Part shown: one piece after another, positions 34,814-42,795 of the stretch | Layout of the letters: every line of letters begins with the position of its first letter | How positions within the stretch are numbered: position 1 is the first letter of the stretch | DNA from: Pseudogemmobacter hezensis | GTDB taxonomy: Bacteria; Pseudomonadota; Alphaproteobacteria; Rhodobacterales; Rhodobacteraceae | NCBI RefSeq assembly: GCF_013155295.1 | Contig: NZ_JABJXT010000020.1 | Location: 1 to 64,000, forward strand | Length of the DNA stretch: 64,000 nucleotides | Direction: 5' to 3' | Program-made: the position numbers and the translations under genes | Notes under the pieces: generated by a model | Database searches by the model: none | The model's input: only the letters and a program-made list of their open reading frames with translations | What the model was told of the DNA's origin: nothing

Positions 34814-35920
34814 TTACTTCTCGCCGGTTGCCTGTTTCCAGCGCGCGGTGAAGGCGTCAACGCCCGCAGCCATGCCGCTGTCGAAATTGATCAGAACCAG
34901 ATTTTCCGCGCCAACCAGCTCGGCGATCGACTGGAAGGTGTAGAAGGGGATCTCGGCCTCGGGCACGTCATCGCGGTAGGGGGTGACGCCGCCTTTGCCC
35001 AGCTCGGTCTGGCCTTTTGATGAGAGCGCGTAGTCAAGGAACAGCTTCGCCGAGTTGGGATTGGCTGAGACGGTGGGAATCCCCATGCCGCGGAAGGCAA
35101 TCGGGGTGCCGTCATCGGGGAAGGTGACGCCGTAAATCTCGCCGCCGCTTTGCTGCTGGCGCGGGAAAACCGCAATCCCCGAGACATAGATCGAGGCGAT
35201 ATATTCCCCGGTCGCCACCTTATCCAGCTGCGCCCCGCCGGAATTCTCGCCCCGGATCTGGGGGCCGATCACGTCAAGCGCGGGCCAGAGCCCCTGGCCC
35301 TTGTCGCGCATCGCCGCATACCAGATCGACAGGCCAAAGGCGTTGCGCAAAGGGTCATAGGTGGTCAGCCGCCCGGCATAGGTGCCAGGATCGGCCGCAG
35401 CCAGGCGGGCGATATCATCCACACCTGTGGGCGCGTCCTCGGCCGGGGTCAGCAGCGTGTTGTAGACCAGCACCATCGGGTCGGTCGACATCACATAGAT
35501 GCCACCTCCGGGCAGGGCGAATTCGGGCAGATGCGGGGCCTCGGGGCTTTGGTAGTCCATCAGCTTGCCCTGGGCGGCATAATCAACCCAGCGATCCACC
35601 GCCGTTGAAATCAGCAGATCCGCCGTGCGGGCAGAGCTACCTGCCTCGGCCTCCCAGCGGGAATGCAGCGTGCCTGCGGCCAGATCCATGATCTCGACCG
35701 AAATCCAGGGATAGGCCTGTTGGAACCCCGCCACCATCGGGCCGGCATTCTCGGCCGAGAGGTTGGAATAGATCATCAGCCCGGCCTCGCCGCGCGAGGC
35801 CTCGACGATCTCGCTGTAGTCGGACGGATAGTAATCGGGCAGCGTCTGCGCCCCGGCCGAAAGGCCGGTCATAAGCGCGCCCATCGCCCCGAGGGCGATC
35901 CTCCAGGTGCAGTGTTTCAC
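34814..35920 (-). CDS. ABC transporter substrate-binding protein (Fbp/PotD-like, family 1)
   Basis: A 368-residue periplasmic receptor with a signal peptide (MKHCTWRIALGAMGALMTGLSAGAQT, about 25 residues). The core (EAGLMIYSNLSAENAGPMVAGFQQAYPWISVEIMDL..., TADLLISTAVDRWVDYAAQGKLMDYQSPEA) is that of the extracellular solute-binding family that includes ferric-ion, polyamine, thiamine and 2-aminoethylphosphonate receptors. The family alone does not identify the ligand. Being divergent from RraA- and Ldh-family enzymes, an organic acid seems more likely than iron. It is first gene of a four-gene minus-strand operon ending with IclR. Confidence 0.88.
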   Translation of the reverse strand: MKHCTWRIALGAMGALMTGLSAGAQTLPDYYPSDYSEIVEASRGEAGLMIYSNLSAENAGPMVAGFQQAYPWISVEIMDLAAGTLHSRWEAEAGSSARTADLLISTAVDRWVDYAAQGKLMDYQSPEAPHLPEFALPGGGIYVMSTDPMVLVYNTLLTPAEDAPTGVDDIARLAAADPGTYAGRLTTYDPLRNAFGLSIWYAAMRDKGQGLWPALDVIGPQIRGENSGGAQLDKVATGEYIASIYVSGIAVFPRQQQSGGEIYGVTFPDDGTPIAFRGMGIPTVSANPNSAKLFLDYALSSKGQTELGKGGVTPYRDDVPEAEIPFYTFQSIAELVGAENLVLINFDSGMAAGVDAFTARWKQATGEK

Positions 35921-35976
35921 GGTTCTCTCCTCCTCTGGGTGGAATCCTGTGGTGCAGAATCCCGCATATCGGATAG

Positions 35977-35999
35977 TTAAAACAGAACAGGCCTGTCAA
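35977..35999 (-). promoter_or_regulatory. Candidate promoter of the ABC importer operon
   Basis: On the minus strand a perfect TTGACA (35994-35999) is followed by a weak TAACTA-like -10 around 35977-35983. The -35 overlaps a 10-bp palindrome ACAGGCCTGT (35987-35996), a possible regulator contact. Confidence 0.35.
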
Positions 36000-36074
36000 G
36001 CAAAACGCGCCCGGCATTCTGGTTTCTACATATTTTTCTGAAATTACGGGCCTAATAAGCCTGATATTGGCCAG

Positions 36075-36103
36075 TTGACAGCCGCGATCTTGGTTCAATA
36101 ATA
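36075..36103 (+). promoter_or_regulatory. Sigma-70 promoter of the RraA/Ldh operon
   Basis: A perfect TTGACA (36075-36080) and ATAATA (36098-36103) are exactly 17 bases apart, 28 bases before the gene start. This is one of the best sigma-70 matches in the window. Confidence 0.65.
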
Positions 36104-36108
36104 GAACC
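36092..36108. promoter_or_regulatory. Operator palindrome over the -10 of the RraA/Ldh promoter
   Basis: GGTTC (36092-36096), AATAATA, GAACC (36104-36108): a perfect 17-bp dyad whose spacer contains the -10 element. A protein bound here would block RNA polymerase. IclR-family sites are dyads of about this length, and an IclR gene closes the divergent operon. Confidence 0.6.
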
Positions 36109-36130
36109 GCTGATCTATTTTGGAGAGAAC

Positions 36131-36829
36131 ATGTCCCCCGTCGGGCTTCGCATTTATCGCCGTCTCCCGCGTGCCAACCCCGAGCTGGTGGCCGCCCTTG
36201 CCGAGATCCCTGTCGCCAATGTCGCCGATGAGATGAGCAGGATGTTCTGTCTCGACGCGGCAATCCGGCCCTGGAATACCGCCCCCATGAAAGGCGTGGC
36301 CTTTACGGTTCGCGCCCGTCCGGGCTGCAACCTCTTGCTGCACAAAGCGCTGGATATGGCAGAGCCGGGCGATGTGATCCTGGTCGAGGATGGCGGTGAT
36401 CTGACCACCGCGCTGAGCGGCGAGAATATGGTGCTCTGGGCGCAAAAGCGCGGCCTCGCGGGGCTGGTGGTTGATGGCGCGATGCGCGATCGCGCCTCGA
36501 TTGCCGAGATGGATTTCCCGGTTTACGCGCGTGGCGTCACGCCGCGTGGGCCGCATCGCAATGGCCCGGGCGAGATCAACGTGCCGATCTCTTGTGGCGG
36601 CGTGGTGGTGAACCCCGGCGATATCGTGCTGGGCGATCAGGATGGGGTGCTGATCATCCCGCCGAAAGAAGCCCCCGAGATCCTGAAACGCGCCCAGGGC
36701 AAGCTGGACAAAGAGCTGAAAACCCGCGCGGCGATTGAGGCGGACAGCTGGGATCGCTCGGCCTATTCGGATGAAGCGCTGGAAAAACTGGGCTTCACCT
36801 TCTTTGACACCACCTATCAGGAGCGCTGA
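36131..36829 (+). CDS. RraA-family protein, HMG/oxaloacetate aldolase-like
   Basis: A 232-residue member of the RraA/4-hydroxy-4-methyl-2-oxoglutarate (HMG) aldolase family. The conserved core is GLVVDGAMRDRASIAEMDFPVYARGVTPRGP, with the Arg-Asp pair of GAMRDR that binds pyruvate and metal in HMG aldolases, followed by GEINVPISCGGVVVNPGDIVLGDQDGVLIIP. GGAGAG precedes the ATG. The gene is two bases from the Ldh-family gene, and they clearly form one operon. The HMG aldolase activity would give pyruvate plus a keto acid; RNase E regulation, the other RraA role, is unlikely in this context. Confidence 0.85.
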   Translation: MSPVGLRIYRRLPRANPELVAALAEIPVANVADEMSRMFCLDAAIRPWNTAPMKGVAFTVRARPGCNLLLHKALDMAEPGDVILVEDGGDLTTALSGENMVLWAQKRGLAGLVVDGAMRDRASIAEMDFPVYARGVTPRGPHRNGPGEINVPISCGGVVVNPGDIVLGDQDGVLIIPPKEAPEILKRAQGKLDKELKTRAAIEADSWDRSAYSDEALEKLGFTFFDTTYQER

Positions 36830-36831
36830 AC

Positions 36832-37887
36832 ATGGCCATCACCATCAGGGCAGATGATCTGCGCCAGATCTGCGCCACCCTCTTCGAGGGCGCGGGCGTT
36901 CCGGCGGAAGACGCGCTGCTTGTCGCCGATTCGCTGGTCGAGGCCGATCTGACCGGCGTTGAATCGCATGGCGTCAGCCGCACTGTCACCTATCTGAACC
37001 GCCTGCGTCAGGGCGGGCTGCAACCCGTCGCCCGGACCGAGGTGGTCCAGGAACGCGCCGCCACCGCGCTGGTCGATGGCCATCACGCCATGGGCCAGGT
37101 CACCGCGAAACGCGCGATGGAGCTGGCGATCCGCAAGGCGCGTGAGGCGGGCACCTCTTTTGTGGTGGTGCGCAATTCCGACCATTATGGCGCCGCCGCC
37201 TATTTCTCGCGCATGGCGCTGGACCATGGGATGATCGGCTTCACCGGCTCGAACGGGGCTGCGCGGGTTGCGCCATGGGGCGGGCGAGCGCCGGTCTATG
37301 GCACCAACCCCTCAAGCATTGCGATCCCGGCCGGCACATCGCTGCCCTTCGTTTTCGACATGGCCAGCTGTGTTGTCGCACGCGGCAAGATCATCCTCGC
37401 CAACAAAAAGGGCGAGCCGATCCCCGAGGGCTGGGCCCTGACCCGGGATGGCGGCCAGACCACCGATGCGAAAGAGGCGCTGGCAGGCGTCTTGCTGCCC
37501 TTTGGCGGGCCTAAAGGGTCAGCAATTGCGGGGATGATCGAGGTGCTCAGCGGCGTTCTGGCCAATTCACGCCTTTCGACGCAGCTGCTGGATATGGCGT
37601 CAAACCCCGACAAGGCAAACCCGGTCAGCCATTACTTTGGCGCGATCGATATCTCTGCCTTCGGGGCGGTCGATGATTTCCTGGGCAATATGGATGCCTA
37701 TATCGCCTCGGTTAAGGCGGTGCCAAAGGCCGAGGGCGTCGAAGAGATCTACCTGCCGGGCGAAATCGAGGCCGGGCTGCGCCGGAAGCGGCTTGAATCC
37801 GGTATCTCGTTGCCCGACGTGGTACGCGACGAGCTGGCCGCCGAGGGCGCGCGCCTTGGCCTCAGCTGGGCCGGACTTCAGGGCTGA
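36832..37887 (+). CDS. Ldh-family (malate/L-lactate type) NAD(P)-dependent oxidoreductase
   Basis: A 351-residue member of the MDH2/LDH2 family, distinct from classical lactate dehydrogenases, whose members oxidise 2-hydroxy acids or reduce imines. Conserved features are DLTGVESHGVSR (about residues 39-50), SDHYGAAAYFSRMA with the catalytic histidine (about 117-130), TNPSSIAIP (about 160-168) and ALAGVLLPFGGPKGSAIAGMIEVLSGVL (about 215-245). It likely acts on the 2-hydroxy or 2-keto acid handled by the preceding aldolase-like protein. Its final 26 bases overlap the convergent LysR gene. Confidence 0.9.
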   Translation: MAITIRADDLRQICATLFEGAGVPAEDALLVADSLVEADLTGVESHGVSRTVTYLNRLRQGGLQPVARTEVVQERAATALVDGHHAMGQVTAKRAMELAIRKAREAGTSFVVVRNSDHYGAAAYFSRMALDHGMIGFTGSNGAARVAPWGGRAPVYGTNPSSIAIPAGTSLPFVFDMASCVVARGKIILANKKGEPIPEGWALTRDGGQTTDAKEALAGVLLPFGGPKGSAIAGMIEVLSGVLANSRLSTQLLDMASNPDKANPVSHYFGAIDISAFGAVDDFLGNMDAYIASVKAVPKAEGVEEIYLPGEIEAGLRRKRLESGISLPDVVRDELAAEGARLGLSWAGLQG

Positions 37888-38809
37888 CCCCACTCGCCTG
37901 GCGCTCTGCATAATCGCGGAAATGCGCCAGCAACTGCCGGGCCGGGGCGGGCAATTCCGCTTCGGCCCGGCTGCAGATATACAGCTCTCTTTGCGCCCAG
38001 GGATCGCTCAGCGGCACGATCCGGCAAGAGGGGGCCCCGTTCACGCCACCAGCAACACCAGAGGCAAACCGGCGGGCCGCGCTCTCGGCCATGATGGTGC
38101 TGCCCGCGCCCTCGGCCACCGCCTCGCATAGCGTCGCATAGCAGGGAAGCCGCAGCCGCATCTGCAGCTTTATTCCCAACTCGGTCGCGGTGCGGCGCAT
38201 GAACTGCGCCAGTGCGGCATGTTCGGGCAGCCCAATCATCCCCCGGCCCAAAAGCGTGGCGAAACTGACCGCCTCGTCATCCTCTGGCCCGGGCGGCACC
38301 ACCGCCACCAGCCTGTCGGCAACGAAGGGAAATGCCTCAAGCCCTGAACGATCCGCCGAGGCCGCCACCACGCCAATGTGCCAAAGCCCGCGGCGCAACA
38401 GATCCACCACCTCCAGGCTGGGCCGGTCTTCGACCTCGACAGTGATATCGGGGTAGCGGCCGAGGAACTGTCCCAACAGGCGCGGCAGATGCTCTGACAG
38501 CATATTGCTGTTGCTGAGCACCCGCAGCTGGCCGATCATCTCACCCCGGAAAGACTGCATCGCGGCCTCGGCCTGGCCTGCGGTATCAACCATGCGCCGG
38601 GCGTGGGGCTCAAGCGCAAGGCCCGCCAGGGTCGGGCGCATGCCATAGCGGTCGCGCTCAAAAAGCGTCAGGCCGAGGTCGCCTTCCAGCCGCTTCATCC
38701 GTGCACTGACCGCCGCCGCGACAAGGTTGTTGCGTGCCGCAGCCGTGGTCAGACTGCCCGCCTCCAGGATCGACAGGAACAGGGCCGCATTGGTGAGGCT
38801 GATCTTCAT
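37862..38809 (-). CDS. LysR-family transcriptional regulator
   Basis: A 315-residue regulator with an N-terminal helix-turn-helix (MKISLTNAALFLSILEAGSLTTAAARNNLVAAAVSARMKRLEGDLGL) and a C-terminal effector domain. It is divergent from the cytochrome c/dehydrogenase operon starting at 39111 and overlaps the Ldh-family gene tail to tail by 26 bases, so either system could be its target; the divergent arrangement favours the dehydrogenase. Two palindromes lie in the shared upstream region. Confidence 0.92.
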   Translation of the reverse strand: MKISLTNAALFLSILEAGSLTTAAARNNLVAAAVSARMKRLEGDLGLTLFERDRYGMRPTLAGLALEPHARRMVDTAGQAEAAMQSFRGEMIGQLRVLSNSNMLSEHLPRLLGQFLGRYPDITVEVEDRPSLEVVDLLRRGLWHIGVVAASADRSGLEAFPFVADRLVAVVPPGPEDDEAVSFATLLGRGMIGLPEHAALAQFMRRTATELGIKLQMRLRLPCYATLCEAVAEGAGSTIMAESAARRFASGVAGGVNGAPSCRIVPLSDPWAQRELYICSRAEAELPAPARQLLAHFRDYAERQASGVSPEVRPS

Positions 38810-39110
38810 ATCGCACCCAGATTACACATTTGGTGAATGATGTATCCATATAACGTAAATTTACAACGCCTGAAGCGCCTCTTATCACGATGATAACGAT
38901 GTGCGACGAAATGCCCCTGCGACAGATGGCCTGATTTTGCGGCCTTGTCTGTTGGGACTAATACGCAGCAAGATCAACATTCTGGCAGCAAAACCGCCGC
39001 GCCATGCCCGCGAAGCTAAGCCGCAGATGGATGTTTCGTCCACTATCGGGAAGAACTGCCCCAGGGCCACCCTGGGGTTAGATTTCACGAAATGTGGAAG
39101 GTCGAGACCT
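38810..39110. other. 301-bp divergent regulatory region
   Basis: This stretch holds no gene that I can support, although the cytochrome frame stays open back to 38901. It is AT-richer near the LysR start. It contains GTAAATTTAC (38855-38864) and TTATCA-CGA-TGATAA (38882-38896), both perfect dyads, and the sequence just before 39111 supplies GGAAGG for the cytochrome gene. Promoters of both flanking units should lie here. Confidence 0.55.
38882..38896. promoter_or_regulatory. Perfect 15-bp palindrome, operator candidate
   Basis: TTATCA (38882-38887), CGA, TGATAA (38891-38896), about 75 bases upstream of the LysR start in the divergent region. It fits a regulator-binding dyad. Confidence 0.45.
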
Positions 39111-40538
39111 ATGCGCCTTAAGATCGGGGCCCCTGAGCCGCGCAAAAGCAACGCCTTTCGCGGCATGATCGCAGTTGCAGCGCTGGCCGCTGGTGGCAGC
39201 GCGGCATTTGCGCAGGATGCAGATAAGACGCTGATCGAGCGCGGCCGCTATCTCTCAACCGCCAGCGACTGCGTGGCCTGTCACACGGCACCTGGCGGCA
39301 GCGAGAAATACGCGGGCGGCTATGCCGTGCAATCGCCGATGGGCGCAATCTGGGCGACCAATATCACCCCCTCGAAAGAATTCGGCATCGGCAACTGGAG
39401 CGAAGAGGAATTCGCCCGCGCTGTGCGGGACGGGATCGCGAAAGACGGCAGCCACCTTTACCCGGCGATGCCCTACCCCTCTTACGCGAAGATCACCGAT
39501 GAGGATATCGCGGCACTTTACGCCTATTTCATCCATGAGGTCACCCCGGTCGACAAGCCGAATGTAAAGACCGAACTGGAGTTCCCTTTCAGCGTCCGCG
39601 CCTCGATGGCGGGGTGGAATATGCTGTTTCTCGACCGGACCCGCTTTCAGCCCGATGCGACGCAAAGCGCGGAATGGAACCGGGGCGCCTATCTCGCCGA
39701 GGGCCCGGCGCATTGCTCGACCTGCCACACGCCGCGCAATGCGCTGATGGGCGAAGATGCCAGCCAGACCTATGCGGGCGGCTCGCTTGGGCTTTGGTAT
39801 GCGCCGAATATCACGCCGCATAAGATTGCCGGGATCGGCAGCTGGTCGCGCGATGATCTGACGCAGTATCTGCGCACCGGCAATGTGATCGGCAAATCCC
39901 AGGCCGGGGGCGCGATGGCTGAGGCGATCGAGCACAGCTTCCAGCACCTGACCGATGACGACATCAATGCCATCGTCACCTATGTGCAATCGGTGCCGGC
40001 GATTGGCTCGGCTGAGACGGTCTCGCGCTTTGATTACGCGCCGCCGAATGAAACCGAGGCGGTTCTGCGCGGCGCACCAGGCGCGGATGATCCGGGCTTC
40101 CGGCTGTTTTCGGGCACCTGCGCGGCCTGCCACGGCGTGAACGGCCAGGGCGCGAAAGATTACCCCTCGCTTTACAACAATGCGGTTACGGGCGCGGATC
40201 GTCCTGACAATCTGATCGCCACCATCGTTGAGGGCGTGCACCGCAATGCGGGCGGCGTCGCCACCATGATGCCGGGCTTTGGCCCCGCTGCCTATCCGAC
40301 CGAAAGCCTGAGCGATCAGGAAATCGCCGATGTCTCGAACTATGTTTTCGCAACCTTCGGCAATCCGGCGGTGAAGGTCACGGCAGACCAGGTGACTGAA
40401 CTGCGCAACGGCGGGCCGAAACCGCTGATCGTCAAACTCGCGCCCTATACGCCCTATGCGGCTGCGGTGGGGGTCGTCGTTTTCCTTCTGGCGATCTGGG
40501 GCGTGTTGCGCCTGATACGGCGGCGGCAGGCTGCCTGA
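39111..40538 (+). CDS. Triheme cytochrome c subunit of a membrane dehydrogenase
   Basis: A 475-residue periplasmic, membrane-anchored cytochrome that carries electrons from the GMC flavoprotein to the quinone pool or oxidase. After a signal peptide ending AFAQ there are three heme sites: CVACH (C54, C57, H58), CSTCH (C202, C205, H206) and CAACH (C337, C340, H341). A C-terminal anchor (PYAAAVGVVVFLLAIWGVLRLIRRR) follows. This matches the cytochrome subunits of gluconate, sorbitol, fructose and glucose dehydrogenases. I use ATG 39111 because it gives a proper signal peptide; the frame is open to 38901. It is first gene of a three-gene operon. Confidence 0.92.
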   Translation: MRLKIGAPEPRKSNAFRGMIAVAALAAGGSAAFAQDADKTLIERGRYLSTASDCVACHTAPGGSEKYAGGYAVQSPMGAIWATNITPSKEFGIGNWSEEEFARAVRDGIAKDGSHLYPAMPYPSYAKITDEDIAALYAYFIHEVTPVDKPNVKTELEFPFSVRASMAGWNMLFLDRTRFQPDATQSAEWNRGAYLAEGPAHCSTCHTPRNALMGEDASQTYAGGSLGLWYAPNITPHKIAGIGSWSRDDLTQYLRTGNVIGKSQAGGAMAEAIEHSFQHLTDDDINAIVTYVQSVPAIGSAETVSRFDYAPPNETEAVLRGAPGADDPGFRLFSGTCAACHGVNGQGAKDYPSLYNNAVTGADRPDNLIATIVEGVHRNAGGVATMMPGFGPAAYPTESLSDQEIADVSNYVFATFGNPAVKVTADQVTELRNGGPKPLIVKLAPYTPYAAAVGVVVFLLAIWGVLRLIRRRQAA

Positions 40539-40595
40539 TCCGATGGTGAACAAAACAGTGACCAGCAGAATTTTCTCGCCTGAGCGGAGAGCCCT

Positions 40596-41096
40596 ATGAA
40601 CACGTCCCAGATCAGCCGCCGCGCGCTTTTGCAAGGCAGCGCCGCCGTGCTTGCGTTGGCCGCCCTTGCCCCCGGTGTCGTGGCAAATCCGGCGCTTGCC
40701 GCCACGGATGACGCCTTTCTGAAACTTTCGACCTTCCTGACCGGAAAGAGCCTGAACCCGACGCTGAGCGCGCGCTATCTGGTGGCGCTGGCGAAACACA
40801 ACCCCGATCTTGATGGGGAAATCACGGCGCTGCAGGGCTTTATCGACCAGCACGGCTTTGCCGATATGGATGCCTTTCTGGCCGCACCGGATCTGTCGGA
40901 TGATCTGAAGGCCTCGGCGCTGAAGATCGTTTCGGCCTGGTATCTGGGCGTGGTGGGCGAACCCGAGGTGGCCGAGCTGATCGCCTACGCCGATGCGCTG
41001 ATGTATGTGCCCACCAATCCCTACATCCCGGTTCCGACCTATGGTCCCGGCCCCCATACCTGGGGCCCCGACATCATTCCCGGCGTGACGAAGTAA
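40596..41096 (+). CDS. Tat-exported small subunit of the GMC dehydrogenase
   Basis: A 166-residue protein with a clear twin-arginine signal (SQISRRALLQGSAAVLALAALAPG, residues 4-27). The mature part (FLKLSTFLTGKSLNPTLSARYLVALAKHNP..., PYIPVPTYGPGPHTWGPDI) matches the small gamma-type subunits of FAD-dependent sugar and sugar-alcohol dehydrogenases. These act as chaperone and hitch-hiker, taking the folded flavoprotein through Tat because the large subunit has no signal of its own. It is placed between the cytochrome and flavoprotein genes, 14 bases before the latter. Confidence 0.9.
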   Translation: MNTSQISRRALLQGSAAVLALAALAPGVVANPALAATDDAFLKLSTFLTGKSLNPTLSARYLVALAKHNPDLDGEITALQGFIDQHGFADMDAFLAAPDLSDDLKASALKIVSAWYLGVVGEPEVAELIAYADALMYVPTNPYIPVPTYGPGPHTWGPDIIPGVTK

Positions 41097-41109
41097 GAGG
41101 GCGCGAAAA

Positions 41110-42741
41110 ATGGCAACAGATTTTGACGCAGACGTCATCGTCATCGGCTCGGGCGTGATGGGGGGCATCATTGCCGCCCGCGTGGCCAAGGCCGGGAAAA
41201 AGGTCATCATCCTCGAATCCGGTCCGCGCGTGAAACGCCGCGATATCGTCGAGACCTATCGCAATGCGCCGGTGAAACTGTCGCTGGCCAATGCGAAGCT
41301 GCAGGGCGTGGGCTCGCCCTATCCCAGCCTGCCGCATTCTCCCTCGACCTATGGCGATTATCTGCAGCAGATGGGGCCGGTGAAATTCAACACCTCTTAC
41401 CTGCGGGTGGTGGGTGGAACGACCTGGCACTTCGGCTCGGCGCTCTGGCGGATGATCCCCAATGATTTCGCGCTGAAGTCGAAATACGGCCGCGGCCGCG
41501 ACTGGCCGATCTCTTATGATGAGCTGGAGCCCTGGTATCTTCAGGCCGAGATGGATATCGGCGTCACCGGCACCGATGGCCAGGACGAAAGCGGCAAAGG
41601 CGGCGCGCCCTATCCGCCGCGCTCGGCCCCCTATCCGATGCCGGGGCTGAAGCCGAGCCATTTCATGAAAAAGCTGATGGACCGGCTGACGCCTGGCGGC
41701 TTCAACCCGGTGCTGGAGGCCTCGGCCCGTGCCACCGTGCCGTGGAAAAAGCGCCCGATCTGTGCGGGGAACAACGCCTGTAACCCGGTCTGCCCGATTG
41801 CCGCGAAATATGACGGCTCGATGAGCATTGATGAGGCCGAGGGCTACGGCGCCCAGGTGCTGGACAATGCGGTTGTCCATAAGATCGACGTGGGTGATGA
41901 CAGGCAGATCTCGGCGATCTGGTACAAGCGCCCCGATGGGTCGGAACACAAGCTGACCGCCGCGCGCTATGTGATGGCCGCCTATGCCATCGAAAGCCCC
42001 AAGATCATGCTTCTGAACAAGCAGAAGAATGCCCCGAACGGGATTGCGAACTCTTCAGACCAGGTTGGCCGCAACCTGATGGACCACACCGGCATTTCGA
42101 TGAATGTGATGGCCAAAGAGGATTACTGGCCGGGCCAGGGCCCGACCCAGCTGCTGACCTATGTGAACAACCGCGACGGCGATTTCCGCCGTGATTTCCC
42201 GCAATATAAGATCAAGGTCCGCAATACGACTCCGGTTCTTTCGACCACGCAGAAGCTGCTGGCAAAGGGGCTGATGGGCTCGGAACTCGACGCCGAGATC
42301 AAGCGCCAGTCGGCGCGTTCGCTGAACTGGGCGATCGACTTTGAGACCCTGCCGAACCCCAACAACCGCGTCACGCCGCATCCCGAGAAGAAGGACGCGC
42401 TTGGCATTCCGGTGCCTGCGATCTGGTATGATGTTGATGATTACTGGCATGCGGGCAAGGAACAGGGGCTGAAAGACCTCTACCGGATTGCCGAGTTGCT
42501 GGATGCCGATGTGGTTTCCGTCGATGAGGGCTTCCAGAACCGCCAGCATATCATGGGCACCACGATAATGGGCGATGATCCGGCGGATTCGGTCGTTGAC
42601 CGCGATTGCCGGACGCATGACCACAAGAATATGTTCATCGCCGGAACCAGCGTGATGCCCTCCTCGTCCTGCGTAAACCCGACCCTGACCGGGGCGGCGC
42701 TGAGCGTGCGGATCGCAGCAGAGATCCTGAAAGAGATCTGA
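41110..42741 (+). CDS. GMC-family FAD dehydrogenase large subunit with Fe-S Cys motif
   Basis: A 543-residue catalytic subunit. The FAD turn is IGSGVMGG (G13, G15, G18), and the GMC substrate region ends in HDHKNMFIAGTSVMPSSSCVNPTLTG with N523 in the conserved His/Asn catalytic position. Cysteines C218, C224 and C228 (PICAGNNACNPVCPIAAKYDG region) have the C-x5-C-x3-C spacing that holds a 3Fe-4S cluster in FAD-dependent glucose dehydrogenase and relatives, and would pass electrons to the cytochrome. It lacks a signal peptide, consistent with Tat export on the small subunit. The substrate is probably a sugar, sugar acid or polyol; which one is not determinable. Confidence 0.92.
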   Translation: MATDFDADVIVIGSGVMGGIIAARVAKAGKKVIILESGPRVKRRDIVETYRNAPVKLSLANAKLQGVGSPYPSLPHSPSTYGDYLQQMGPVKFNTSYLRVVGGTTWHFGSALWRMIPNDFALKSKYGRGRDWPISYDELEPWYLQAEMDIGVTGTDGQDESGKGGAPYPPRSAPYPMPGLKPSHFMKKLMDRLTPGGFNPVLEASARATVPWKKRPICAGNNACNPVCPIAAKYDGSMSIDEAEGYGAQVLDNAVVHKIDVGDDRQISAIWYKRPDGSEHKLTAARYVMAAYAIESPKIMLLNKQKNAPNGIANSSDQVGRNLMDHTGISMNVMAKEDYWPGQGPTQLLTYVNNRDGDFRRDFPQYKIKVRNTTPVLSTTQKLLAKGLMGSELDAEIKRQSARSLNWAIDFETLPNPNNRVTPHPEKKDALGIPVPAIWYDVDDYWHAGKEQGLKDLYRIAELLDADVVSVDEGFQNRQHIMGTTIMGDDPADSVVDRDCRTHDHKNMFIAGTSVMPSSSCVNPTLTGAALSVRIAAEILKEI

Positions 42742-42756
42742 CCGCAATCCGACCTT

Positions 42757-42789
42757 ACGGTGCCTGCATCCCCTGGGCGCAGGCACCGT
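42757..42789. terminator. Hairpin terminator between convergent genes
   Basis: ACGGTGCCTGC (42757-42767) pairs perfectly with GCAGGCACCGT (42779-42789) around an 11-base loop, between the GMC gene and the convergent DMT transporter. There is no T tract. Confidence 0.6.
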
Positions 42790-42795
42790 GCCGCC

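Noticed and set aside
36131-36829. Calling this protein the RNase E inhibitor RraA
   Set aside because: Length (232 rather than about 160 residues), the pyruvate-site Arg-Asp pair and the catabolic operon favour an aldolase-type role.
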